From contig NZ_LT985188.1 in the NCBI RefSeq assembly GCF_900289045.1, positions 1,054,001 through 1,118,000 on the forward strand: a stretch of 64,000 nucleotides of DNA, in the 5' to 3' direction. The notes under the pieces were generated by a model, which saw nothing but the letters and a program-made list of their open reading frames with translations, did not search any database and had not been told where the DNA came from. The DNA comes from Micropruina glycogenica (GTDB lineage: Bacteria; Actinomycetota; Actinomycetes; Propionibacteriales; Propionibacteriaceae). Below, piece after piece: positions 17,001-29,391 of the stretch (within the stretch, counting starts at the first letter, position 1; every line of letters starts with the position of its first letter). Position numbers and translations under genes: made by a program.

Positions 17001-18488
17001 TCAGGTCAGGCGTTCAAGGATCAGCTCACGCACGCGCGCCGCGTCCGCCTGGCCCTTCATCGCCTTCATCACCTGGCCGATGAGTGCACCTGCGGCCTGC
17101 ACCTTGCCGTCCCTGATTCTGTCGGCCACGTCAGGGTTGGCCGCGATCGCGGCGTCCACGGCCTCGGCCAGCGCGCCGTCGTCCGACACCACGGCCAGCC
17201 CGCGGGCCTCGACCACTGCTGCCGGCGAACCCTCGCCCGCCAACACGCCGTCGATGACCTGACGGGCCAGCTTGTCGTTGATCGTGCCGGCGTCGATGAG
17301 CCCTTGCAGTTCGACCACCTGGCCAGGGGTGATGCCCACATCGTCGAGTTCGACGCCGGCGGCGTTGGCGCGTCTGGCCAACTCACCCGACCACCACTTG
17401 CGCGCCGCGGCGGGGGCAGCGCCCGCAGCAACCGTCTCGGCGATCAGGTCGAGTGACCCGGTGCCCAGCACGTCACGCAACTCCAGTTCGGTGAAACCCC
17501 ACTCCGTCACCAGGCGACGACGGCGCTGCTCGGGCGGCTCGGGCAGGGTCGCCCGCAGCTCTTCCACCCATTCGCGCGACGGCGCGATCGGCACCAGGTC
17601 GGGCTCGGGAAAGTACCGGTAGTCCTCGGCCTGTTCCTTCGAGCGGCCGGGCGAGGTGGTGCCGGCGTCCTCGTGCCAGTGCCGAGTCTCTTGCAGCACC
17701 CGGTCGCCCGAGGCGAGAACCGCCCCCTGCCGCTGCATCTCGTAGGTCAAGGCACGCTCGACCGAGCGCAACGAGTTCACGTTCTTGGTTTCGGTGCGGG
17801 TGCCCAGCACGTCCGAGCCGCGCGGTGCCAGCGACACGTTCGCGTCACAGCGCAGCGAGCCCTGTTCCATGCGTACGTCCGACACGCCGAGCGCCCGCAG
17901 CAGTTCGCGCAACTGCGTCATGTAAGCGCGGGCCACCCTCGGCGCCGCCGCACCCGTGCCCAGCACCGGCTTGGTGACGATCTCCATCAGCGGCACGCCG
18001 GCCCGGTTGTAGTCGAGCAGCGAGTAGTCGGCGCCCTGAATGCGTCCGGTGGCGCCGCCCACGTGGGTGAGCTTGCCGGCGTCCTCTTCCATGTGGACGC
18101 GCTCGATGTCGACCCGGTAGGTCACGCCGTCCACCTCGACGTCGAGAAAGCCGTCGAAGCAGATCGGCTCGTCGTACTGCGAGGTCTGAAAGTTCTTGGG
18201 CATGTCGGGGTAGAAGTAGTTCTTGCGGGCGAACCGGCACCATTTCGCGATCGAGCAGTTGAGCGCCAGCCCGATGCGAATCACCGATTCGACCGCCTTG
18301 CCGTTGAGCACCGGCAGTGAGCCGGGCAGGCCGAGGCACACCGGGCAGGTGTGCGTGTTCGGCTCAGCGCCGAACTCGGTCGAGCAGCCGCAGAACATCT
18401 TCGAGGCGGTGTTCAGCTCGACGTGCACCTCGAGGCCGAGGGCGGGTTCGTAGGCGTCGAGCACCTCGTCGTAGGGCATCAGGCTCAT
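17001..18488 (-). CDS. gatB: Aspartyl/glutamyl-tRNA amidotransferase subunit B
   Basis: 495 residues. GatB binds the misacylated Glu-tRNAGln or Asp-tRNAAsn and phosphorylates and amidates it with ammonia from GatA. The N-terminal kinase core shows [57 protein letters not shown] and HMEEDAGKL; the C-terminal YqeY/tail domain (from about 390) ends [16 protein letters not shown]. The start overlaps the gatA stop (ATGA). It is the last gene of gatCAB. Confidence 0.97.
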   Translation of the reverse strand: MSLMPYDEVLDAYEPALGLEVHVELNTASKMFCGCSTEFGAEPNTHTCPVCLGLPGSLPVLNGKAVESVIRIGLALNCSIAKWCRFARKNYFYPDMPKNFQTSQYDEPICFDGFLDVEVDGVTYRVDIERVHMEEDAGKLTHVGGATGRIQGADYSLLDYNRAGVPLMEIVTKPVLGTGAAAPRVARAYMTQLRELLRALGVSDVRMEQGSLRCDANVSLAPRGSDVLGTRTETKNVNSLRSVERALTYEMQRQGAVLASGDRVLQETRHWHEDAGTTSPGRSKEQAEDYRYFPEPDLVPIAPSREWVEELRATLPEPPEQRRRRLVTEWGFTELELRDVLGTGSLDLIAETVAAGAAPAAARKWWSGELARRANAAGVELDDVGITPGQVVELQGLIDAGTINDKLARQVIDGVLAGEGSPAAVVEARGLAVVSDDGALAEAVDAAIAANPDVADRIRDGKVQAAGALIGQVMKAMKGQADAARVRELILERLT

Positions 18489-20005
18489 CGCGCTCCCCCA
18501 ACGGCCGCAGCCTCACGGGCCCACAGTCGATCGGTGAGCAGCCCGCCCCAGCGGTCGGCCAGCGCGCGTTCGAGCGCCGCGCCCACCCGGTAGACGCGGT
18601 CGTCGGCAAGCACCGGGGCCATCACCTGAAAGCCCACCGGCAGATCGTCCTCGGGGGCCAGCCCGCACGGAAAGGAACCGGCCGCGTTGCCCGCCATGTT
18701 CGATGGAATCGTGCACAGGTCGGCGGCGTACATGGCGAGCGGGTCGTCGGCGCGCTCGCCGATGCGAAACGCCGTGGTGGGTGTGGACGGCGACACCAGC
18801 ACGTCCACGTTCTCGAACGCGTTCTCGAAGTCGCGGGCGATCAGCGTGCGCGCCTTCTGCGCCGAGCCGTAGTAGGCGTCGTAGTAGCCCGAACTGAGCG
18901 CGTAGGTGCCGATGATGATGCGCCTCTTCACCTCGGCGCCGAAGCCGGCGTCGCGGGTGAGCGCCATCACCTCTTCGGCGCTGTGCGCGCCGTCGTCGCC
19001 GACCCGCAGCCCGTAGCGCATGGCGTCGAAGCGGGCCAGGTTCGAACTCACCTCACTGGGCATGATCAGGTAGTAGGCCCCCAGCGCGTAGCGAAAGTTG
19101 GGGCAGCTCACCTCGACGATCTCGGCGCCCTGGTCGGCCAGCGCGTCCAGGGCCTCGCGGAACCGCTGTTCGACGCCGGGCGCGTAGCCCTCGCCCGAGA
19201 GTTCCTTGACCACGCCCAGGCGCAGGCCGCGGACGTCGGCCACCCGCGCGGCGCCGACCACGTCGGGCACCGGCGCGTCGACCGAGGTGGAATCCATCGG
19301 GTCCCAGCCGGCGATCACCTGGTGCAGCAGCGCCGTATCGAGCACGGTGCGTCCACACGGGCCGGGCTGGTCGAGGCTGGAGGCCATCGCGATCACGCCG
19401 TAGCGGGACGTGCAGCCGTACGTGGGTTTCACCCCGACGGTTCCGGTGACCGACGCGGGCTGGCGGATCGAGCCGCCGGTGTCGGTGCCGAGTGCGAGCG
19501 GTGCCTCGAACGCGGCCAGCGCCGCGGCAGACCCGCCGCCCGACCCGCCCGGGATGCGGTCGAGGTTCCACGGATTGTGCGTGGTGAAGTAGCCCGAGTT
19601 CTCCGTCGACGACCCCATGGCGAACTCGTCGAGGTTGGTCTTGCCGAGCACCACCAGATCGGCGTCGAGCACCCGCTGGGTGACGGTCGCGTTGTAGGGC
19701 GGATGCCACCCTTCGAGAATGCGTGACCCGGCCGTGGTGGGTGCCCCGGTCAGGCAGAAGATGTCTTTGATCGCCAGCGGCACACCGGCCAGTGGGCCCA
19801 GCGGCTCACCGGCCGCCCGCTTGGCGTCCACGGCGTCGGCCGCGGCCAGCGCACGCTCGCCGTCCACGTGCAGAAAGGCGCGCACCGAGCGGTCCACGGC
19901 GTCGATGCGGTCGAGGTGGGCCTGGGTGACCTCGCGCGAGCTCGCCAGCCCCGACGCGATGAGCCCAGCCAGGTCGGCGGCGGTGGAATGCAGCAACTCG
20001 GTCAC
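18485..20005 (-). CDS. gatA: Aspartyl/glutamyl-tRNA amidotransferase subunit A
   Basis: 506 residues, an amidase-signature glutaminase that feeds ammonia to GatB. The Ser-Ser-Lys triad is visible as K80 (AIKDIF), S155 (PGGSGGGSA) and S179 (DTGGSIR). The GTG start at 20005 overlaps the gatC stop (GTGA). The much longer open frame upstream belongs to the antisense of the ACT gene and is not part of the protein. Confidence 0.97.
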   Translation of the reverse strand: MTELLHSTAADLAGLIASGLASSREVTQAHLDRIDAVDRSVRAFLHVDGERALAAADAVDAKRAAGEPLGPLAGVPLAIKDIFCLTGAPTTAGSRILEGWHPPYNATVTQRVLDADLVVLGKTNLDEFAMGSSTENSGYFTTHNPWNLDRIPGGSGGGSAAALAAFEAPLALGTDTGGSIRQPASVTGTVGVKPTYGCTSRYGVIAMASSLDQPGPCGRTVLDTALLHQVIAGWDPMDSTSVDAPVPDVVGAARVADVRGLRLGVVKELSGEGYAPGVEQRFREALDALADQGAEIVEVSCPNFRYALGAYYLIMPSEVSSNLARFDAMRYGLRVGDDGAHSAEEVMALTRDAGFGAEVKRRIIIGTYALSSGYYDAYYGSAQKARTLIARDFENAFENVDVLVSPSTPTTAFRIGERADDPLAMYAADLCTIPSNMAGNAAGSFPCGLAPEDDLPVGFQVMAPVLADDRVYRVGAALERALADRWGGLLTDRLWAREAAAVGGAR

Positions 20006-20298
20006 TGCTCCTCCCCCAGAATGCGGGGCACCCGAAACCGGTCGTCCTCGACCGCGGGCGCAGCCGCCAGCACAGCCTCGGCCGGCAGCGACGGCCGAAC
20101 CTCGTCGGCCCGGAACACGTTGGTCAATGGCAGCGCGTGCGACATGGGCGGCACGTCGTCGCCGGCCACCTCGGTCACCTGGGCGACCGCGTCGAGAATC
20201 ACGTCGAGCTGGGGAGCCAGCTTCGCCGCCTCGTCGGGCGACAATGCGATTCGCGCCAACGCCGCCAGGCGTGCCACGTCGGTCGTGGTCAGAGCCAC
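20002..20298 (-). CDS. gatC: Aspartyl/glutamyl-tRNA amidotransferase subunit C
   Basis: 98 residues. GatC wraps around GatA/GatB and stabilises the complex. The fold signature [32 protein letters not shown] and the later [22 protein letters not shown] are typical. The GTG at 20298 is chosen over longer options since it starts at the normal N-terminus. The 109 bp upstream, shared with a divergent ACT gene, should carry the operon promoter. Confidence 0.95.
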   Translation of the reverse strand: MALTTTDVARLAALARIALSPDEAAKLAPQLDVILDAVAQVTEVAGDDVPPMSHALPLTNVFRADEVRPSLPAEAVLAAAPAVEDDRFRVPRILGEEQ

Positions 20299-20407
20299 AG
20301 GTGTACCTCGCTCTCGTTCGACCGCCCATCCTAAGGCGTAGCCGAGAATCGTCCCGACTGGTCGTGGCGTGCGAACGGCTGTAACAAATCTGCGAAAGAC
20401 TGTCACG

Positions 20408-21028
20408 ATGTTTCTGCTGCGCGTCGCCCTGCCCGATCGGCCCGGTTCGCTGGGCGCCGTGGCCACCGCACTGGGCACTGCGGGCGCCGACATTCAGGCT
20501 GTCGAGATCGTCGAAAAGTACGAGGGTTTCGCGGTCGACGACTTCATGGTCGAGGTGCCGCACGGCACTCTGCCCGACGCGATGATCACCTCGTGCACCA
20601 ACCTCGACGGCGTCGAGGTGCTGTGGTTCTCGCACTACCCCGAGGGCTGGGGGCTGCACGCCGACGTGGCGGTGCTCGACGACATGACCGAGTCGCCCGA
20701 GCGGGCCGATCAGATTCTCACCGAGGCTGCGCCCGTCGTTTTCCGGGTGAACTGGGCCGCCCAGATCGACCAGTCGACCGGACGCATTCTGGCCCGCACC
20801 GGCATGGCGCCGGCCGTCGATGCCCTGCCGCTGGACGCGTTGGGTCAACTCGATCAGGCCCGTGCCGCCGAACTGCCGGACGAATGGCTGCCGGGCTGGC
20901 CCGAGTTGCTGGTGGCGATGGCGCCCTTCAAGCAGGGCACGTCTTTGCTGCTGGCCCGTAAGGGCGGCCCGCCGTTCATCAAGTCCGAACTGGCACGGCT
21001 GCGGCACTTGGCCTCGCTGGCCAACTGA
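20408..21028 (+). CDS. ACT-domain amino-acid-binding protein
   Basis: 206 residues. An ACT domain occupies roughly 2-75 ([48 protein letters not shown]). The remainder has no recognised catalytic motif, so it probably senses an amino acid or a related ligand. Its partner is unknown. I start at the ATG at 20408, where the domain begins. It is divergent from gatCAB and convergent with a small membrane protein gene. Confidence 0.8.
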   Translation: MFLLRVALPDRPGSLGAVATALGTAGADIQAVEIVEKYEGFAVDDFMVEVPHGTLPDAMITSCTNLDGVEVLWFSHYPEGWGLHADVAVLDDMTESPERADQILTEAAPVVFRVNWAAQIDQSTGRILARTGMAPAVDALPLDALGQLDQARAAELPDEWLPGWPELLVAMAPFKQGTSLLLARKGGPPFIKSELARLRHLASLAN

Positions 21029-21035
21029 GCCGGGT

Positions 21036-21251
21036 TCAGCCGCCGCCTGCGGCCTGCATCATCGTGAAGATGTACCAGCCGTAGAGAAACAACACCACCG
21101 CGGCAGCCACGAACCCGAGTGCCACGAACCAGCGCATGCGCTTCTTCTGCCGGGTGGACGGCACGTTGACCGGCCCCCACTCGCCCAGCTTGGGCCACAC
21201 CCGCGGCGGCGCGCCGGCGTTCAGATTCAGCTTGCTGTTGAGGCCCTCCAC
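21036..21251 (-). CDS. Small conserved single-pass membrane protein
   Basis: 71 residues, not assigned to a named family. A polar N-terminus ([37 protein letters not shown]) is followed by one strong membrane helix (about 43-66). The GTG at 21251 gives a compact protein; longer versions run into the IS5 flank. The pattern looks like conserved actinobacterial orphan proteins. No neighbour suggests its job. Confidence 0.6.
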   Translation of the reverse strand: MEGLNSKLNLNAGAPPRVWPKLGEWGPVNVPSTRQKKRMRWFVALGFVAAAVVLFLYGWYIFTMMQAAGGG

Positions 21252-21341
21252 GTCGGCCAGTTTAGTGGCCGCATACGAACAGCGGCGCTCTGGATGCGCT
21301 GATCTGCGTTGGTCGGGCTGGTTGAGACCTGTCGCGGCTAG

Positions 21342-22534
21342 GGAACCGCTGATCAACGTGCCATTCGTGGCGTGAGTGACGGTGATCGTGCTCTTGGAGG
21401 GGTTGGGTGTGGGCGTTGTCGGCTGATCGATTCGCTGCGGGGGGCCTGTTGGGGCGGTTTCGGGCAGGCTGACGCTATGCCGTCGCCGTGGTGAGAGCGA
21501 CGGCACGTGCCCGCATCAGCCAGTTCGCCAACGCGAACGCGACGTGGAGATGATGGAGATTCTTCGCCAGGCCGCGGTAGCGGGTCTTGGTGAACCCGAA
21601 GTCTCGTTTGACGATCAGGAACGCGTGCTCGACCTTGGCCCGCACCCCGGCCTTGCGGGACTCGATCGCCCGCTCATGAGGATGCATCCTCGCCAACTGG
21701 CTCTTGCGGGCTGCAATGTGCCAGGTGACGCCGGCGAGGTGGGGATCGCCGGTGATCTCCTCGCGTTTGTCGATACCCAGGTAACCGGCATCGCCCCACC
21801 CGGCAGTGTCATCGGGCCGCATCAGATGGGCAGCCTCGGTGATGTCGGACACGTTCGCTGCGGTGGCGGTGACCGAGTGCACATATCCGGTGCCGGCATC
21901 GGTGCCGATGTGGGCCTTCATCCCGAAGTACCACTGATTGCCCTTGCGGGTCTGGTGCATCTCGGGGTCCCTGGCACCGGTGGCGTTCTTGGTCGATGAC
22001 GGTGCCGCAATGATCGTGGCGTCCACGATCGTGCCGCCCCGCATGATCCAACCCTCACGCTCAAACAGGTCGTTCTGCGCCGCCAGCAGTCTCTGGCCAA
22101 GCTGGCCTTCTCCAACAGGTGACGAAAGTGCAGCAGTGTGGTCGCGTCGGGCACCTGCTCCACCGTGAAGTCCACACCCAGGAACCGGCGCATCGCGAAC
22201 GAGTCGTAGATCGCGTCCTCGACCCCCTCATCGGACAGGTTGAACCAGACCTGCAGCAAATACATGCGCAGCATCATCGCCAGCGGCTTCGCCTTCCGAC
22301 CCGTCTTACCTGGCCGGTCCAGGTAGTAGTACGGCTCGATCAGATCGATCCACACCTGCCACGGGATCGTGGCCTCCATCTGCTCCAAGAACTGCTCACG
22401 TTTGGAAACCCGCCGACGATTGCCGTACTCGACATCGGCGAAAGAAGGCTGCTCGCTGTCCATACCCCAACAATTTCGCGTCCCAACAGCCGAAGCCAGC
22501 CACCGAACCGCACACCACAAAGATCAGCGCATCC
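21342..22534 (-). mobile_element. IS5-family insertion sequence
   Basis: About 1.19 kb. Terminal inverted repeats GGGAACCGCTGATCAACGTG (left) and, read inward from the right end, GGGATGCGCTGATCTTTGTG match at 15 of 20 positions. A CTAG duplication flanks it (21338-21341 and 22535-22538), the typical target of the IS5 group. Removing the element joins GGTTGAGACCTGTCGCGG, CTAG and GGGTTTCGACAGGCTCAACC, an imperfect palindrome of the family B type, so it landed at the centre of a hairpin. Confidence 0.88.
21475..22463 (-). pseudogene. IS5-family transposase, frameshifted
   Basis: The N-terminal half (MDSEQPSFADVEYGNRRRVSKREQFLEQM ... DFTVEQVPDATTLLHFRHLLEKA) carries the DUF772-type DNA-binding part. 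The catalytic half (IMRGGTIVDATIIAAPSSTKN ... GWGDAGYLG ... KVEHAFLIVKRDFGFTKTRYRG) carries the DDE motifs. The halves are in different frames. Around 22100-22104 the expected GCC AAG CTT GGC CAG reads GCC AGC TTG GCC, so one A is missing. This kills the enzyme unless the family uses frameshifting here, for which there is no slippery run. Confidence 0.85.
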
Positions 22535-22623
22535 CTAGGGGTTTCGACAGGCTCAACCTGCTGACGCGCATCGTCGGGCCCGTCGTATGACGGACTACTC
22601 GCAATACCGGGCATCACTGGGCG

Positions 22624-23847
22624 TCACGTGAGCTCACGGAGCCTGGCAGCGATGTGCCGGCGCTCCGGGCCGTTTGGGGCTGCGGCCAGGGCGGCCGTGA
22701 GCGCCAGCCGCGCCTCGTCGTCGCGTCCGTCACGCAGCAGCAGTTCGGCCCGCACCAGTTCGACCCGGTGGTGGCCCGGCAATCGCTCCCCTACGGCCCG
22801 CAGCACCGCCAGCCCGGCCATGGCGCCGTGGGCCTCGCCTTCGGCCACGGCCCGATTCAGCCGGACGATCGGTGATCCGGTGAGCGCTTCGAGGCGCCGG
22901 TAGGCGCGTGCGATGCCGGCCCACTCGGTGTCGCCCGCAGTCACTGCCGTGTTGTGAAACGCGGCGATCAGGGCCTGCAGTCGCAACTCTTCGACGTAAC
23001 CGTCGGTGGGCGCCAGGGCGGTCAGCCGCCGAAGTGCTGTAGCGGTCTCGTCGGCTCGCCAGCGGGTGCGGTCTTGCTGCGCCAGCAGCACCGGCACGTC
23101 GTCGTCGGCGAAGCGGGCGTCGCGACGCGCGTGATGCAGTTGCACCAGGGCGGCCAGCGCCTGCAGCACGTCGCTGGACGGCATCAGGTCGGCGGCCAGC
23201 ACCGCCAGCCGCACGACCTCGGCGGATTCGGCGAGCCGGCGGGCAGCATCATCACCAGGTACGTATACCGCCGTGAAGGCCAGGTAGAGCGCCCGGGCCA
23301 CGTCGTCCACTCGATCGGGCCAGGCGGCTACGTCAGGCACTCGGACTGCTGCTCCCACGTCGGCCAGCCGGCGTTTGGCGCGGGTCAGCCGGGCAGCCAT
23401 CGTGGCGGTCGGCACCAGGAAGAGCGTCGCGATCGACTCGGTGGGCACACCGAGTACGAACCGGAGTGCCAGCGCCGGGCGCACCTCGTCGGCCAGTGCT
23501 GGGTGGGTGGCCATGAACAGCAGCGCGAGCCGGTCGTCCACGTCGTCGCCGGGCAACGACGGCCGATCTGGCGGGGGCGCCGCGGCTGCGACCACTGCCG
23601 ATCGAAACTGCGGCGCCCGACGCCGAATCTCGCTGCGCTGAGCGTCGACGAGCCGGCGCTGGGCGGTGGCCGCCAACCAGCCGGCCGGGTTGGCGGGCGG
23701 GTCGGTGGGCCACTGCGCAGCGGCCTGGGCGAACGCCTCGGCGAGTGCGTCCTCGGCCAGATCGGGACGCCCCGACGTGCGGATCAGCCTGCCCAGCAGG
23801 CGGCCCCATTCGTCGCGGTGAACCTGGCCGAGGACGTCGCCGGTCAT
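22624..23847 (-). CDS. ECF sigma factor with C-terminal extension (ECF42-like)
   Basis: 407 residues. Sigma-2 is at about 6-75 and sigma-4 at about 115-165 (LRFVLGVPTESIATLFLVPTATMAARLTRAKRRL), followed by a long alpha-helical DUF6596/TPR-like extension (YLAFTAVYVPG ... IARAYRRLEALTGSPIVRLNRAVAEGEAHG) typical of group ECF42. This group has no anti-sigma factor and is always beside a YCII/DGPF-type protein, as here 10 bp upstream. The extension is thought to control activity. It redirects RNA polymerase; the target genes are unknown. Confidence 0.9.
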   Translation of the reverse strand: MTGDVLGQVHRDEWGRLLGRLIRTSGRPDLAEDALAEAFAQAAAQWPTDPPANPAGWLAATAQRRLVDAQRSEIRRRAPQFRSAVVAAAAPPPDRPSLPGDDVDDRLALLFMATHPALADEVRPALALRFVLGVPTESIATLFLVPTATMAARLTRAKRRLADVGAAVRVPDVAAWPDRVDDVARALYLAFTAVYVPGDDAARRLAESAEVVRLAVLAADLMPSSDVLQALAALVQLHHARRDARFADDDVPVLLAQQDRTRWRADETATALRRLTALAPTDGYVEELRLQALIAAFHNTAVTAGDTEWAGIARAYRRLEALTGSPIVRLNRAVAEGEAHGAMAGLAVLRAVGERLPGHHRVELVRAELLLRDGRDDEARLALTAALAAAPNGPERRHIAARLRELT

Positions 23848-23857
23848 TGACCACCGA

Positions 23858-24214
23858 TCACTCGTAGGGGTCGACGGCCGGCTGAATCTGCATGTCGTAG
23901 GCGGGCAGAATCGCCAGCAGTTCGAGCAGGGTGTCGAGGTCGGGCGACTCGACGAGGTAGAAACCGCCCAAACCCTCGATGACCTCGGCGTAGGGGCCTT
24001 CGGTGACCGACAGCTTGCCGCCCCGGGTGCGCAGGGTCGTGGTTGTCGACGGGCCGCTCAACGCCTCGCCCGCCTCGATCTTCACCCCGTCGCGCTCGCG
24101 ACAAGCCGCGTCGAACTGCTCGAACTGCTGCATGACTGCGGCCTGCTCGTCGGGCGTCATCGTGTTCCAGTTGGGCAGCTCGCCGTCACCGATCAACAGC
24201 ACCAGGTACTTCAT
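23858..24214 (-). CDS. YCII/DGPF-family protein, partner of the ECF sigma factor
   Basis: 118 residues with the YCII fold (MKYLVLLIGDGELPNW ... FYLVESPDLDTLLELLAILP). The family's DGPF motif reads EGPY here (SVTEGPYAEVIEGLGG), a mild departure. These proteins are encoded with ECF42 sigma factors, and their biochemical role is not settled. It is first in a two-gene leftward operon with the sigma gene, and its ATG at 24214 has a ribosome site (GGAATG region) just upstream. Confidence 0.88.
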   Translation of the reverse strand: MKYLVLLIGDGELPNWNTMTPDEQAAVMQQFEQFDAACRERDGVKIEAGEALSGPSTTTTLRTRGGKLSVTEGPYAEVIEGLGGFYLVESPDLDTLLELLAILPAYDMQIQPAVDPYE

Positions 24215-24296
24215 GGTCGCATTCCTTTCGTCAAACAACGGCACCGCGCCGTCACGCCCTTGTCGTTCGGGCCGACGCGAAATCGACAACCTGCGA

Positions 24297-26417
<2,121 letters not shown>

Positions 26418-26435
26418 TTACCTGCATCGCCGAAC

Positions 26436-26891
26436 TCAGTGCCGCAGCAGCGAGCTCACGATGGCGATCAGCCCGGCCGCCCCCATTGCGAAACCGATGT
26501 ACTGCATGGGAATGAAGAACAGCGAATGCCGGTTGGTGAGCGCAGCCTTCAGCTTGGCGCCCTCTTGCTGCAGCACGTATTCGCCCATCGCCCACGGGTC
26601 GGCCGACTGGCCCGGACGCTGCGGGTCGGGCACGTTCGCGTAGGCGCCGCCGCGCACCATCTGCGCCACTTCTTCACGGCGCTGGGCGAACCACTCGTCG
26701 TAGCGCTGCACCGGCTTGATCTGGTTGAACCATTGCCCCAGAAACCAGGTGCCCACGCCGCCGCCGATGAGCGCCAACCCGGCGAACACGCCGAACAGGC
26801 CCTTGTTTAAGGTCGACATGAGGCCGCCCAGGCCAATACACAGGGCCGCGATCACGATCGGTAACGCGCCCCAGCCTCGCCAGATGATCAT
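26436..26891 (-). CDS. Membrane protein translated with the AAA ATPase
   Basis: 151 residues with two N-terminal membrane helices (about 8-26 and 33-55), a soluble charged middle (QIKPVQRYDEWFAQRREEVAQMVRGGAY) and a third helix near 130-147. No family is recognised. The ATG at 26891 overlaps the stop of the AAA gene in an ATGA quartet, so the two are made together and probably act together at the membrane. Confidence 0.75.
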   Translation of the reverse strand: MIIWRGWGALPIVIAALCIGLGGLMSTLNKGLFGVFAGLALIGGGVGTWFLGQWFNQIKPVQRYDEWFAQRREEVAQMVRGGAYANVPDPQRPGQSADPWAMGEYVLQQEGAKLKAALTNRHSLFFIPMQYIGFAMGAAGLIAIVSSLLRH

Positions 26892-28402
26892 GCGTCGAAA
26901 TCTAGCCGCAGGGAGGATCGAAACGCGTCGTCGCCCACGTTCAGCGCAGGTGGTGGCCCGGCCTCCGCCGCGCTGGCGTCGTCGCCCAGCAAGGCGCGGG
27001 TGAGTCGAGCGCGGTCGGCGAAGAAGTCGTCCAGGCACGCTGCCAGCACCCGGGTGGTGATGGTGGTGCCGCCGCCGTCCAGGGCCGCCAGCACCGCGCG
27101 GCGCATGAGTTCTTTGATGGCCGAGGCGGTGACGCCGTCGGTGCGTGCCACCGCGTCGGTCAGGTCGGCCTCAAGCGTGGCGTCACGGGCGTAGAGGCGC
27201 AACAGGCGTTCGCGGCCGGCCGCGTCGGGGCGTGGAATCTCGACGGCCAGATCGACCCGTCCAGGGCGTTGCACCAGGGCGTCCTCCAGCACGGCGGTGC
27301 GGTTGGTGGTGAGCAGAAAGGTGACGTCGGCGTCGGCGGCCACGCCGTCCATGGCGTCGAGCAGCGAGAACAGCAGCGGGTTGCCGGTGGGGCTGTAGTC
27401 GCGGTCTTGCGCGATCAGGTCGACGTCTTCGACCACCACGATGGACGGCGTGAGCCGGCGGGCCAGGGTGGTGGCAGGTTCGATCATCGCAAGACCCTCC
27501 CCCGACAGCACGATGACGGTGGCCTCGACGGCCTGGGCGATCAGGTGCCGCACGGTGTGGGTCTTGCCGGTACCCGGCGGCCCGTACAGCAACAGACCCC
27601 GCTTGAGGTGAAAGCCGAGTTCGGTCAACTGCGCCGCGCGATCGCCGATGCCCAGCACATGATGGCTCAGTTGCTCCAAGATTCCGGCGGGCAGCACCAC
27701 GTCGTCGGGCCCGACATCGGGCCGCGGCAGAAAGCTGACCATGTGGTTGCCGTAGTGCTCGCTGGGGCCGAAGGTCACCACCTGGCCGCGCAGCACGTCG
27801 TGCTCGTCGACGAGTTCTCTGAGCCGTTGCAGCACGGGCGCGCCGGCCTTCGGGTCGCTGAGCACCAGTTCAATCGCCACCTGCGGCGGCCCGTGTTCGT
27901 CGGAGCGACGCAGGCACAGCACCACCGGTGAGCCGTCGTCAGTGGCGAGGCGACAGAGCGCGACCCGAAAGGCGTCGGCCATAGTGTCGGGCCCGGTCGC
28001 CACCTCGATCAACTGCGGTTGCGCGAGCGTCTGCCCCATACCCGGCTCGTGCATCAGCAGGTCGATCAACGCCATGTGTTCGACGTGCCGCGACCGCAGC
28101 CCGATCCACTCGACGCCGGGTGGCAGGTAGGCCTCGACGCCGCTTTGCACCGACGCGTGTCGCCAGGCCGGCCATTCGGTGGTCACGGTGGTCAGCTCAC
28201 CCAGCGGTGCGCCCAGGTGCGACTCGATCCAGTCGACCGTGGCCGACTTGGTGCGGGGTTGAGCCCGTCCGGCCATCTCGAGAACGTCGCGCAAGGCGCG
28301 TGCGAGACCCTCGGCAACGTCGAGGTCGAGCGACGGGCCGTCAGGGGGGCCGGGCTCGTCCGGCTGCGGCTCACCGGGGGCGTATGCGAACCATCCATTC
28401 AT
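26888..28402 (-). CDS. AAA-family ATPase
   Basis: 504 residues. The C-terminal half is a classical AAA module: Walker A GPPGTGKT (274-281), Walker B IVVVEDVDL (321-329; the usual DE pair is replaced by EDVD as in several bacterial AAA proteins), sensor/arginine region LLTTNRTAVLEDALVQRPGRVDLAVEIPRPD. The N-terminal 230 residues are not recognised and probably bind the substrate. The protein should remodel or segregate a partner; the small membrane protein immediately downstream is a candidate. Confidence 0.88.
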   Translation of the reverse strand: MNGWFAYAPGEPQPDEPGPPDGPSLDLDVAEGLARALRDVLEMAGRAQPRTKSATVDWIESHLGAPLGELTTVTTEWPAWRHASVQSGVEAYLPPGVEWIGLRSRHVEHMALIDLLMHEPGMGQTLAQPQLIEVATGPDTMADAFRVALCRLATDDGSPVVLCLRRSDEHGPPQVAIELVLSDPKAGAPVLQRLRELVDEHDVLRGQVVTFGPSEHYGNHMVSFLPRPDVGPDDVVLPAGILEQLSHHVLGIGDRAAQLTELGFHLKRGLLLYGPPGTGKTHTVRHLIAQAVEATVIVLSGEGLAMIEPATTLARRLTPSIVVVEDVDLIAQDRDYSPTGNPLLFSLLDAMDGVAADADVTFLLTTNRTAVLEDALVQRPGRVDLAVEIPRPDAAGRERLLRLYARDATLEADLTDAVARTDGVTASAIKELMRRAVLAALDGGGTTITTRVLAACLDDFFADRARLTRALLGDDASAAEAGPPPALNVGDDAFRSSLRLDFDA

Positions 28403-28603
28403 GCAGTCACCCTAGTGGCGACGACGTTCAGGCCCTGATCGTGCGGCGTGGTTCACGCGGGGTCGCAGAGCCAGGTGCGTGACGTTCCTCCGAGTGGGCA
28501 GAACGGATCGCATGACTGGCGAACTAAGACACGCCTCAAAGATAGCCCGAGGTAGATTCTGATTACACGCATCGCACTCATAGTCGTTTCGTATTGCATT
28601 TCT

Positions 28604-28996
28604 TTACTGGACTTGATCGTACCCTGGCCAACCCGGCGGCGGGGCCATCGGCGGACCATCAAGCGTGTCGGTGATGCGGCCGCTCCCTATAACGCGATCG
28701 CCATAGACAAGTACAAATGATGCGCCTGCCAATGCTAGTTCGCGGGCAATCGGCGCCCAGAAACGGAGATGAATTGACCTTGTTGATTCACCAGGATTCA
28801 ACGGAGCGTCGTTCGCCGTGTACATGTCTGCCCCGAGTTGGATACCGTCAAATATATAGAAAAAGGACGGAGTGGGCGCCTCCCAGCTGCGCCGGAGCCC
28901 TCCTTCTGCAGTCGTTAATAAATCGATATTTCCAGCGACCCATGTTGACACGTACTCACTCATAGATTCCCTGATCGTCACTTTGGAGCCGTTCAT
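28604..28996 (-). CDS. Putative immunity protein, EF-Tu-like beta barrel
   Basis: 130 residues. The second half, NPGESTRSIHLRFWAPIARELALAGASFVLVYGDRVIGSGRIT, fits the C-terminal beta-barrel of EF-Tu (NPG...ixLrfw ... F.L..G.rviG.G.vt), a fold that recurs in single-domain proteins beside polymorphic toxins. I start at the ATG at 28996 because it overlaps the stop of the upstream toxin-like frame (ATGA). The DNA is clearly more AT-rich than the flanking genes, consistent with transfer. The immunity role is inferred from position. Confidence 0.6.
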   Translation of the reverse strand: MNGSKVTIRESMSEYVSTWVAGNIDLLTTAEGGLRRSWEAPTPSFFYIFDGIQLGADMYTANDAPLNPGESTRSIHLRFWAPIARELALAGASFVLVYGDRVIGSGRITDTLDGPPMAPPPGWPGYDQVQ

Positions 28997-29391
28997 ACAC
29001 AAACCACGCTGCAGATCTGTGGCAAGATTCCGTCGCCTTCGCGGGTGACCCAACCAGGGCCCTCGCCCGCCGATACATGTCTCCGCGCTTGATTGATCAC
29101 GTGACGGGGAACAAGACCGCGAGTAAGAACTTGTGGCCAGTCATTCGTCCCCCTAATCTTGTCTTCCATCATTTTGAGCGCATCCTCCATATTTTCGAAG
29201 AGATGTTTAACCTCGGTGGGCCCGTATTGATAGAAGCCGTTCTTACGAATGTCCTCCGCTTCTTTAAATCCGACGGTGCGCCAAACCTCAACTATGTCGT
29301 CTCCAATAGGCGTGCGCGTGATGGCTTCAACGCCCTTCTTGATTACCTTGCCGCTGAGTTTACCCCATTTGTGCGCGTGCGGTGGCGAAAC
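28993..29391 (-). pseudogene. Orphan C-terminal toxin domain fragment
   Basis: About 130 residues are open between an in-frame stop at 29392-29394 and the TGA at 28993, with no good start codon at the 5' end. The reading (HAHKWGKLSGKVIKKGVEAITRTPIGDDIVEVWRT...) has the look of a polymorphic toxin C-terminus. The VWRTVGFKEAEDIRKNGFY section followed by an ENMEDALKMMED helix recalls small ADP-ribosyltransferase-like toxins, but no catalytic residue can be assigned. The N-terminal delivery part is missing. The stop overlaps the presumed immunity start. AT-rich, probably acquired. Confidence 0.5.

Noticed and set aside
20006-21007. N-terminal extension of gatA on the minus strand
   Set aside because: It overlaps gatC and the ACT gene antisense and has no similarity pattern. 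The GTG at 20005 overlapping the gatC stop is the natural start.
22090-22110. Programmed frameshift in the IS5 transposase
   Set aside because: There is no slippery homopolymer or typical A-rich heptamer; a single lost A explains the break more simply.
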